Assembly: GCF_000631985.1 (NCBI RefSeq)
Contig: NZ_JFYN01000003.1
Location: 141,489-205,488 of the forward strand
Source of the DNA: Pseudomonas sp. RIT288
Lineage (GTDB): Bacteria > Pseudomonadota > Gammaproteobacteria > Pseudomonadales > Pseudomonadaceae
Direction of reading: 5' to 3'
DNA: 64,000 nucleotides
Both the position numbers and the translations under genes were made by a program. The notes below the pieces were generated by a model that saw only the letters and a program-made list of their open reading frames with translations, did not search any database and had not been told where the DNA came from. The first letter of the stretch is position 1. Each line of letters begins with the position of its first letter. Positions 55,374 through 64,000 of the stretch are shown here, one piece after another.

Positions 55374-55591
55374 CACACATCCCCCCAGGGAGCGAGCCTG
55401 CTCACACACATCCCCCGTGGGGGCGAGCCTGCTCACACACACATCCCCGTGGGAGCGAGCCTGCTCACACACATCCCCCGTGGGAGTGAGCCTGCTCACA
55501 CACATCCCCCGTGGGAGCGAGCCTGCTCACACACATCCCCCCTGGGAGTGAGCCTGCTCACACACATCCCCTGTGGGAGCGAGCCTGCTCG
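55374..55591. repeat. Tandem array of seven 31-bp REP-derived repeats
   Basis: Units begin at 55374, 55405, 55436 (32 bp), 55468, 55499, 55530 and 55561. Consensus: CACACATCCCCCGTGGGAG followed by CGAGCCTGCTCA. Each unit is half of a standard REP plus a CACACATCCCC linker. The last unit ends in the intact CTGCTCGCGAT of the full element. A solitary opposite REP half (about 55334-55357) lies upstream. The rest of the 364-bp gap holds only the cysS terminator. Confidence 0.93.
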
Positions 55592-55609
55592 CGATTGACC
55601 GCGCAGCAG

Positions 55610-57460
55610 TCAGCTCTCCGCCTGGCGCAAGCGCTTGTAGAGCGTATTGCGGCTAACCCCCAACCGCCGCGCCAGATGCGAAATATTCCCCCCGGCTGCT
55701 TTCAACTCGCGGTTCAACGCCTCCACATCATTCAGATCCAGCCCCAGCGGCGGCACGCTCTCCACCGGCTCCATCTCCAGATCGACAAAAAAGTCATCCG
55801 GCAGATGCTCCGGCCGCACCGGTTGTTCCTCGGCCATTGCCAGCGCCACCTGCATCACGCTGCTGACCTGACGCAGATTGCCCGGCCACGGGTGTCGCTC
55901 GAACAGCTCCAGCACTTCACGGCTGAGCCCGGCCCACTGCGTCGGTTCGCGATGCTGTTCCCACAGCCGTTTGAACAGCGCCTGCTTGTCGCTGCGCTCG
56001 CGAAGTGGCGGCAATTCCAGGGTCAAACCGCCGATGCGGTAGTACAAGTCCTCACGAAACCGCCCCAGTTGCACTTGTTCGCGCAAAGAGCGATTGGTCG
56101 CCGAGATAATCCGCAGATCCACCGGGAACAGCTCACTGCTGCCCACCGGTTGCACGCAGCGCTCCTGCAACACCCGCAACAACCGCGCCTGAGTCGGCAA
56201 GGGCATGTCGCCGATTTCATCGAGGAACAGCGTGCCTTTGTCAGCCTTGCGGATCAGGCCGATGCTGCCTTTCTGGTTGGCACCGGTGAACGCACCTTTT
56301 TCATAGCCGAACAGTTCCGACTCCACCAGTTCGGCGGGGATTGCCGCGCAGTTGACGGCGATGAATGCCTGTTTGCTGCGTGAGCTGGCCTGGTGCAGGG
56401 CTTTGACGAAGACTTCCTTGCCGACCCCGGTTTCACCGTGGATCAGCAGCGGGATGTCTTTTTCCAGCAGGCGTTCGGCCTGGCGTACGGCTTTCTCCAC
56501 GCGGCTGTCGCCAAAGTGCAGGGAACTGAGGCTGATCGTTCCCGGCAGTTTGGTCGTCGCTGCGGCGGGCTTGGGTTCGGCAAATACCCGGGGCTGAATC
56601 GGTGCCTGTTTCGGCCGCTTCAGCAAACACTGAAAACGGTTGCGCCCGGAGGTCTGCAGGGCGAACGGCAATCCGTCAGGCTGATTCAACAGCTCCAATA
56701 GCGACACGTTGAACAGGCTCTCGACACTGACCCGCGACAGGCGCACGCCGAGCAGATTGTCCGCCCGGCGATTAGCCGACAGCACCTGACCGCTCTCATC
56801 GAAAATCAGCAAACCGGCCCACTGACTGTCGAGGTTGTTCAACCCGGTGTTGAAGGTCAGTTGAAAGTGCTGGCCGTGGAACAGGTTGAGGATCAGCCGG
56901 TTCTCCACGGTCTGGCTCATCATCTTGACCATGCCCAGGGTGTGCGAGGGCGGCAGATAGCTGTCGCTGGACACGTCGAGCACCGCGATGACCTTGCGCT
57001 CGGCATCGAAAATCGGCGCGGCGGAACCGGTCATGAAGCGGTTGGCCTTGAGGAAGTGCTCATCGTGCTCGATGTGCACCGCCTGTTCGCAGGCCAGCGC
57101 GGTGCCGATCGCATTGGTGCCACTGGAGCGCTCCATCCAGCTCGCTCCGGCGCGAAAGCCCCGGGCCAGGTTCGGCTCGATAAAGCGCTGAGTGCCCCAG
57201 GATGTCAGCACCTGGCCCTGATGGTCGGCGAGCATGATCAGGCAGTTGGAGTTGCTGAGGATGTTCTCGTAGTACGGCAGCACCTCCTGATGGGTGGTCT
57301 GCACCAGCGCGTGGTGACTGTCGAGCAACTGTGCGATGCCGGCCGCAGGCAACTGATCGAAGGCCGGAGCGCTTTGATGGTTGAGACCGAAGGCGCGGCA
57401 ACGTTGCCAGGAACTCTGGACGATCGCGTCGTGGGACAGCGGCGGGGCAGGTGCGGCCAT
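55610..57460 (-). CDS. Sigma-54-dependent transcriptional activator (GAF-PAS-AAA+-Fis)
   Basis: 616 residues. GAF-like sensor (about 55-190; ERSSGTNAIGTALACEQAVH), PAS-like segment (about 210-270; GLLIFDESGQVLSANRRADN), AAA+ domain with Walker A GETGVGKE (342-349), GAFTGA loop (389-394) and Walker B LFLDEIGD, and a Fis-type helix-turn-helix (592-613). The layout is that of AcoR-like activators with no receiver domain, so it senses a small molecule. The intact GAFTGA indicates true sigma-54 activation. The frame is open to 57634 through a REP; the ATG at 57460 has AGAGG upstream. It diverges from the ABC importer, its likely target. Confidence 0.93.
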   Translation of the reverse strand: MAAPAPPLSHDAIVQSSWQRCRAFGLNHQSAPAFDQLPAAGIAQLLDSHHALVQTTHQEVLPYYENILSNSNCLIMLADHQGQVLTSWGTQRFIEPNLARGFRAGASWMERSSGTNAIGTALACEQAVHIEHDEHFLKANRFMTGSAAPIFDAERKVIAVLDVSSDSYLPPSHTLGMVKMMSQTVENRLILNLFHGQHFQLTFNTGLNNLDSQWAGLLIFDESGQVLSANRRADNLLGVRLSRVSVESLFNVSLLELLNQPDGLPFALQTSGRNRFQCLLKRPKQAPIQPRVFAEPKPAAATTKLPGTISLSSLHFGDSRVEKAVRQAERLLEKDIPLLIHGETGVGKEVFVKALHQASSRSKQAFIAVNCAAIPAELVESELFGYEKGAFTGANQKGSIGLIRKADKGTLFLDEIGDMPLPTQARLLRVLQERCVQPVGSSELFPVDLRIISATNRSLREQVQLGRFREDLYYRIGGLTLELPPLRERSDKQALFKRLWEQHREPTQWAGLSREVLELFERHPWPGNLRQVSSVMQVALAMAEEQPVRPEHLPDDFFVDLEMEPVESVPPLGLDLNDVEALNRELKAAGGNISHLARRLGVSRNTLYKRLRQAES

Positions 57461-57514
57461 GGCAGTCAGCCTCTGATGCAGCGTTTTTATTATTGTTATG
57501 ACCCACACATTTCC

Positions 57515-57603
57515 CCTGTAGGAGCTGCCGAAGGCTGCGATCTTTTTACTTTTGTTTTTAACAACAAGATCAAAAGATCGCAGCCTTCGGCAGCTCCTGC
57601 AGG
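57515..57603. repeat. REP inverted pair
   Basis: CCTGTAGGAGCTGCCGAAGG and its complement (GCAGCCTTCGGCAGCTCCTG), upstream of the activator gene. Confidence 0.9.
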
Positions 57604-57607
57604 GTGC

Positions 57608-57684
57608 GTGAACAGTCCATAGAGTGTTGTTCACAATTGTTCATTGTCAATCGCCCAACTGTTCAAATGTGTTCAGCAATGAAC
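57608..57684. promoter_or_regulatory. Candidate activator binding sites upstream of the ABC operon
   Basis: GTGAACA (57608-57614) and TGTTCAC (57628-57634) form a 7-bp inverted repeat. GTTCAGCAATGAAC (57671-57684) is a second, tight one, and further TGTTCA copies lie between. They sit 60-130 bp upstream of the -24 element, a usual place for a sigma-54 activator. Confidence 0.65.
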
Positions 57685-57739
57685 GCCCATTCCCCGCGGT
57701 TTCAACGATTTTCACCACAAATCAACCACTTGCCATTTC

Positions 57740-57755
57740 TGGCACGAATGTCGCT
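57740..57755 (+). promoter_or_regulatory. Sigma-54 (-24/-12) promoter of the ABC operon
   Basis: TGGCACGAATGTCGCT: GG at 57741-57742, exactly ten bases, GC at 57753-57754. The predicted start near 57766 leaves a 35-nt leader before the first ATG. Confidence 0.85.
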
Positions 57756-57800
57756 CTGCTGCACAGGTCGCTTGACTCCAATAATAAAAAAGGCCGAGCC

Positions 57801-58895
57801 ATGTCACTCACCCTGGAGCACGTCAGCCGCACCGTCGAGGGCCAGACCTGGATCGACGATGCCTGTCTGAAATTCGAACCCGGATCCTTCAACGTTCTGC
57901 TCGGCCGCACGCTGTCGGGCAAGACCAGCCTGATGCGCCTGATGGCTGGTCTGGACAAGCCCGACAGCGGACGCATCCTGATGAACGGCGTCGACGTCAC
58001 CCTGCGCCCGGTGCGCCTGCGCAACGTGTCGATGGTCTATCAGCAGTTCATCAATTACCCGACCATGACCGTGTTCGAGAACATCGCCTCGCCGTTGCGT
58101 CAGGCCGGTATTGCCAAGGACATCATCCACAGCAAGGTGCTGGAAACGGCGAAGATGCTGCGCATCGAGAAGTTCCTGCAGCGCTATCCGCTGGAGCTGT
58201 CCGGCGGCCAGCAGCAGCGCACGGCGATGGCCCGGGCGCTGGTCAAGGATGCCGAGCTGATTCTGTTCGACGAGCCGCTGGTCAACCTCGATTACAAGCT
58301 GCGCGAAGAACTGCGCCAGGAAATGCGCGAGCTGTTCAAGCTGCGCCACACCATCGCGATCTACGCCACCACCGAACCGAACGAAGCGTTGGCGCTGGGC
58401 GGCACCACGACGATTCTGCACGAGGGCCGGGTGATCCAGAGCGGCCCGTCGACCTCGGTCTACCACCAGCCGCAAACCGTGCTGGCGGCGGAGTTGTTTT
58501 CCGAACCGCCGATCAACCTGATGCCCGGGCGCATTGCCGGCAACGAAGTCAGCTTCGCCAACTTCGTGCACTTCCCGCTGAACGTCGACCTGCGCCCGGT
58601 GGGCGAGGGCGAGTTTCGCTTTGGTGTGCGCCCCAGCCATATCTCGCTGGTACCGAGCAACGATGACGATCTGGAACTGGCAGTCACCGTCGAAGTGGCG
58701 GAGATCAGCGGCTCGGAAACCTTCCTGCATGTGCGCAACGAGCATTTCCTGCTGGTGCTGCACCTGCCGGGGGTTCACGAATACGACGTCGATGCGCCGA
58801 TCCGCATCTATATCCCGACTCACAAACTGTTCGTGTTCGATGCGCAGGGCCGTCTGGTGCAGGCACCGGGCCAACGTGTCGCGAGGGTTGCCTGA
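57801..58895 (+). CDS. glpS: Glycerol-type ABC importer, ATP-binding subunit GlpS
   Basis: 364 residues, sugar-importer (MalK-like) ATPase with a C-terminal OB/TOBE domain. Walker A is GRTLSGKT (35-42), the signature LSGGQ (133-137) is intact, and Walker B is LILFDE with its glutamate. The H-loop histidine is replaced by threonine (YATTEP, Thr191). The order of genes, including the DUF2160 protein, matches glpSTPQUV of Rhizobium leguminosarum, a glycerol importer. The ATG at 57801 begins the domain; upstream in-frame residues are non-coding leader. It overlaps glpT by one base. Confidence 0.85.
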   Translation: MSLTLEHVSRTVEGQTWIDDACLKFEPGSFNVLLGRTLSGKTSLMRLMAGLDKPDSGRILMNGVDVTLRPVRLRNVSMVYQQFINYPTMTVFENIASPLRQAGIAKDIIHSKVLETAKMLRIEKFLQRYPLELSGGQQQRTAMARALVKDAELILFDEPLVNLDYKLREELRQEMRELFKLRHTIAIYATTEPNEALALGGTTTILHEGRVIQSGPSTSVYHQPQTVLAAELFSEPPINLMPGRIAGNEVSFANFVHFPLNVDLRPVGEGEFRFGVRPSHISLVPSNDDDLELAVTVEVAEISGSETFLHVRNEHFLLVLHLPGVHEYDVDAPIRIYIPTHKLFVFDAQGRLVQAPGQRVARVA

Positions 58896-60004
58896 TGGCC
58901 GAAATCCGTTTGCAGCACCTCGCCCACAGCTACAGCAAAACCCCGAGTGGGCCTGACGATTACGCGATCCGCGAGATGGATCACATCTGGGAGCAGGGCG
59001 GCGCCTATGCCTTGCTCGGCCCGTCGGGTTGCGGCAAATCGACCTTGCTCAACATCATTTCCGGCCTGCTCAGCCCCTCGCAGGGGCATGTGCTGTTCGA
59101 TGGCAAAGCGGTCAACGACCTGACCCCGGAGAAGCGCAACATCGCCCAGGTTTTCCAGTTCCCGGTGGTCTACGACACCATGACCGTGTTCGATAACCTC
59201 GCCTTCCCCCTGCGCAATCAGGGCATGGCCGAGGCGAAAGTGCACAGCAAGGTGCAGGAAATCGCCGAAGTCCTTGACCTGCAAAACCTGCTGAGCAAGA
59301 AAGCGCGCAACCTCACCGCCGACGAAAAACAGAAAGTCTCCATGGGCCGTGGCCTGGTGCGCGACGACGTCTCGGCGATCCTTTTTGACGAGCCGCTGAC
59401 GGTGATCGACCCGCACCTGAAGTGGAAGCTGCGACGCAAGCTCAAGCAGATCCACGAGCAGTTCAACATCACCATGGTCTACGTCACCCACGATCAGCTC
59501 GAAGCTTCGACCTTCGCCGACAAGATCGCGGTGATGTACGGCGGGCAGATCGTGCAGTTCGGCACGCCCCGGGAGTTGTTCGAGCGGCCGAGCCACACCT
59601 TTGTCGGCTACTTCATCGGCAGCCCGGGGATGAACCTGATCGAGGTGCAGCCGCAGCCGGGCGGGGTCGGTTTCGCTTCGACGCACTTGCCACTGTCCGA
59701 CGCCTTGCAACGGCATATCGAACATGGTCAGTGGAAAAATCTGAAGGTCGGCATCCGCCCGGAGTTCATCCATGTCTGGGACGAGCCGTTCGACGAGGCG
59801 ATGCAGGCGCGGGTGGTACACGTCGAAGACCTCGGCACCTACAAGATCCTCACCCTCGACCTCGATGGCGCGCCGCTGAAGGTGCGTCTGGCCGAGGACA
59901 AACCGGTACCGCAGGGCACGGCGTACATCAGTTTTCCGGCACAGTGGCTGATGGTCTATGCCGATGAGTTTCTGCTTGAAGCCGATGAAGAGGTGCAGCC
60001 ATGA
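58895..60004 (+). CDS. glpT: Glycerol-type ABC importer, ATP-binding subunit GlpT
   Basis: 369 residues, MalK-like with C-terminal TOBE domain. Walker A GPSGCGKS (42-49), Walker B AILFDE and H-loop His199 (YVTHDQ) are intact. The signature is degenerate: LTADE (140-144) instead of LSGGQ. This complements the defects of its partner, so the heterodimer should have one complete ATP site. Not related to the GlpT permease of the same name. The ATG overlaps the glpS stop, and its own stop overlaps the next ATG. Confidence 0.85.
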   Translation: MAEIRLQHLAHSYSKTPSGPDDYAIREMDHIWEQGGAYALLGPSGCGKSTLLNIISGLLSPSQGHVLFDGKAVNDLTPEKRNIAQVFQFPVVYDTMTVFDNLAFPLRNQGMAEAKVHSKVQEIAEVLDLQNLLSKKARNLTADEKQKVSMGRGLVRDDVSAILFDEPLTVIDPHLKWKLRRKLKQIHEQFNITMVYVTHDQLEASTFADKIAVMYGGQIVQFGTPRELFERPSHTFVGYFIGSPGMNLIEVQPQPGGVGFASTHLPLSDALQRHIEHGQWKNLKVGIRPEFIHVWDEPFDEAMQARVVHVEDLGTYKILTLDLDGAPLKVRLAEDKPVPQGTAYISFPAQWLMVYADEFLLEADEEVQP

Positions 60005-60867
60005 ACAAGGTGCAGAACAACAAGGCCTGGTGGCTGGTGTTGCCGGTGTTTCTGCTGGTGGCGTTCAGTGCGGTGATCCCGATGATGACCGTGGTCAACT
60101 ACTCGGTGCAGGACATCTTCGACCAGTCCAGCCGCTACTTTGTCGGCGCCGACTGGTACAAGCAGGTGCTGCTGGATCCGCGTCTGCATGACTCGCTGCT
60201 GCGCCAGTTCATCTATTCGGCCTGCGTGCTGTTGATCGAAATCCCGCTGGGTATTGCCGTCGCCCTGACCATGCCGACCAAGGGCCGCTGGTCGTCGGTG
60301 GTGCTGATTATTCTGGCGATTCCGTTGCTGATCCCGTGGAACGTGGTTGGCACCATCTGGCAGATCTTCGGTCGCGCCGACATCGGTCTGCTCGGGTCGA
60401 GCCTGAATGCGCTGGGCATCAGCTACAACTACGCGGCCAACACAATGGACGCCTGGGTCACGGTGCTGGTGATGGACGTCTGGCACTGGACTTCGCTGGT
60501 GGCACTGCTGTGTTTCTCCGGGCTGCGGGCGATTCCCGACGTGTATTACCAGGCGGCGCGGATCGACCGCGCCTCGGCCTGGGCAGTGTTCAGGCACATC
60601 CAGTTGCCGAAGCTGAAAAGCGTGCTGCTGATCGCGGTGATGCTGCGCTTCATGGACAGTTTCATGATCTACACCGAGCCGTTCGTGCTCACCGGTGGCG
60701 GGCCGGGCAATGCCACGACCTTCCTCAGTCAGACCTTGACGCAGATGGCGGTCGGCCAATTCGATCTGGGGCCGGCAGCGGCGTTCTCGCTGGTGTACTT
60801 CCTGATCATCCTGCTGGTCTCGTGGCTGTTCTACACCGCCATGACCCATTCCGACGCCAACCGCTGA
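60001..60867 (+). CDS. glpP: Glycerol-type ABC importer, permease GlpP
   Basis: 288 residues, six membrane helices. The cytoplasmic coupling (EAA) loop reads YYQAARIDRASAWAVFRHIQ LPKL, the MalF-type form, about residues 180-203. First helix LVLPVFLLVAFSAVIPMMTV. With GlpQ it forms the translocation channel. It overlaps glpT by 4 bp and precedes glpQ by 9 bp. Confidence 0.88.
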   Translation: MNKVQNNKAWWLVLPVFLLVAFSAVIPMMTVVNYSVQDIFDQSSRYFVGADWYKQVLLDPRLHDSLLRQFIYSACVLLIEIPLGIAVALTMPTKGRWSSVVLIILAIPLLIPWNVVGTIWQIFGRADIGLLGSSLNALGISYNYAANTMDAWVTVLVMDVWHWTSLVALLCFSGLRAIPDVYYQAARIDRASAWAVFRHIQLPKLKSVLLIAVMLRFMDSFMIYTEPFVLTGGGPGNATTFLSQTLTQMAVGQFDLGPAAAFSLVYFLIILLVSWLFYTAMTHSDANR

Positions 60868-60876
60868 GGCCCGGCC

Positions 60877-61677
<801 letters not shown>

Positions 61678-61684
61678 GGAACGC

Positions 61685-61960
61685 ATGATGGAATGGATGA
61701 GCTGGACCACCCCCACGGCGGGGTTCTTTATCGCCATCGGCCTGTTGCTGGTGGGCATGACCACCTGGGAATTGCGCTCGCCGAGCATCCTGCGGCGAGG
61801 TTTTCTGCCGATTGCCACCACCCGTGGTGATCGCTTGTTCATCGGTCTTCTCGGCAGCGCCTACCTGCATCTGCTGGTAATCGGCGTCACCGACTGGAGC
61901 ATCTGGGTAGCGTCCGCGCTGTCTCTGGTGTGGCTGTTGGTTGTGATGCGCTGGGGCTAG
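61685..61960 (+). CDS. glpU: DUF2160 small membrane protein (GlpU-like)
   Basis: 91 residues with three hydrophobic helices (AGFFIAIGLLLVGMTTWEL, LFIGLLGSAYLHLLVIGV, IWVASALSLVWLLVVM). DUF2160 proteins sit between the permease and binding-protein genes in glycerol ABC operons. Their function is not established; they may help assemble or couple the importer. Two adjacent ATGs share a GAGGA site. Confidence 0.85.
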   Translation: MMEWMSWTTPTAGFFIAIGLLLVGMTTWELRSPSILRRGFLPIATTRGDRLFIGLLGSAYLHLLVIGVTDWSIWVASALSLVWLLVVMRWG

Positions 61961-62007
61961 TCGAGTCGCTCGGCAATCGTGCTCCGTAACTCAAACTGGA
62001 GGTCTCT

Positions 62008-63750
<1,743 letters not shown>

Positions 63751-63771
63751 GTCTGAACTGTGAACAGCGAA

Positions 63772-63797
63772 CGGCACCGAAAGGTGCCGTTTTTTTT
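63772..63797 (+). terminator. Rho-independent terminator of the ABC importer operon
   Basis: CGGCACC-GAAA-GGTGCCG followed by eight T residues, 20 bp after the binding-protein stop. Confidence 0.95.
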
Positions 63798-63879
63798 GCT
63801 GTCCGATCTACCGTAATCGCTTGCAGGCAAGCTCCCACAAGTTTCAGTGGTGTCCACAAAACTCAAAAACACCCCGATC

Positions 63880-63968
63880 CCTGTAGGAGCTGCCGCAGGC
63901 TGCGATCTTTTGCTCCTGATCTTCCAAGGCCAAGGCAAAAGATCGCAGCCTGCGGCAGCTCCTACAGG
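63880..63968. repeat. REP inverted pair
   Basis: CCTGTAGGAGCTGCCGCAGG and its complement, around a CCAAGG-rich loop. The remaining sequence to the window end has no gene. Confidence 0.92.
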
Positions 63969-64000
63969 ACATCGGTCAATGCCGGCTTCATGTTTGAATT

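Noticed and set aside
55374..55591. Regularly spaced repeats resembling a CRISPR array
   Set aside because: Units are contiguous with no unique spacers, derive from a REP half-site, and no cas genes are present.

Overview
The window is chromosomal DNA from a fluorescent Pseudomonas (P. fluorescens/putida-like group). The evidence is high-GC coding sequence, two families of Pseudomonas REP palindromes in most intergenic gaps, a complete liu (leucine/isovalerate) cluster with its MerR regulator, a PrrF-type Fur-regulated sRNA, a Crc-titrating sRNA, and an emr-type pump with its MarR regulator. No rRNA, tRNA, IS element, prophage or CRISPR array is visible.

Layout. 0.2-3 kb: an organophosphate:phosphate-type MFS carrier and a FAD amine oxidase resembling the aminophosphonate oxidoreductase family. 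3-3.5 kb: a non-coding stretch with a conserved intergenic repeat and a (GATCTT)13 microsatellite. 3.5-8.6 kb: an orphan VgrG without its spike tip, a YeeN-type YebC paralogue, a leucine-rich-repeat/protein-kinase fusion and a ZapE/AFG1-type ATPase. 8.9-15.5 kb: a Csu-type chaperone-usher pilus cluster (four spore-coat-U pilins, chaperone, usher, tip adhesin). 15.6-18.7 kb: an ECF sigma/anti-sigma pair divergent from a membrane-anchored catalase-family peroxidase and a cytochrome b561. Both arms carry the same promoter motif, so the locus looks like a self-contained stress module. 18.7-22.8 kb: an MFS exporter under a 13-bp inverted-repeat operator, an M14 carboxypeptidase, the prrF sRNA gene with a Fur box, a DUF6124 protein and an S24 (LexA-like) repressor.

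22.8-35.1 kb is catabolic. liuABCD (minus strand) faces an acyl-CoA synthetase (plus strand). Then come a CrcY-like sRNA with a sigma-54 promoter, liuE and liuR. Three LiuR-type palindromes lie upstream of liuA and liuR. A LysR regulator divergent from another acyl-CoA dehydrogenase closes the region. 35.2-45.4 kb holds a PstS-OmpA fusion, exonuclease III, a GNAT acetyltransferase, tamA-tamB and a protein fusing an HdeD-like membrane domain to a probable cysteine hydrolase.

45.6-50.5 kb is an emrR-(outer membrane factor)-emrA-emrB tripartite pump operon with paired MarR palindromes. 50.6-55.3 kb carries housekeeping genes: lpxH-ppiB on the minus strand and glnS-cysS on the plus strand. 55.4-55.6 kb is a seven-copy tandem array derived from a REP half-site. 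55.6-63.8 kb is a sigma-54 activator divergent from a GlpSTPQUV-type glycerol ABC importer, with a well-spaced -24/-12 promoter and upstream inverted repeats between them.

All functional calls come from reading the sequence and from family knowledge; no database search was run. The best candidates for follow-up are the ECF/peroxidase/cytochrome b module with its mirrored promoters, the HdeD-hydrolase fusion, the two sRNA genes, and the catalytic asymmetry of the two glycerol-importer ATPases.
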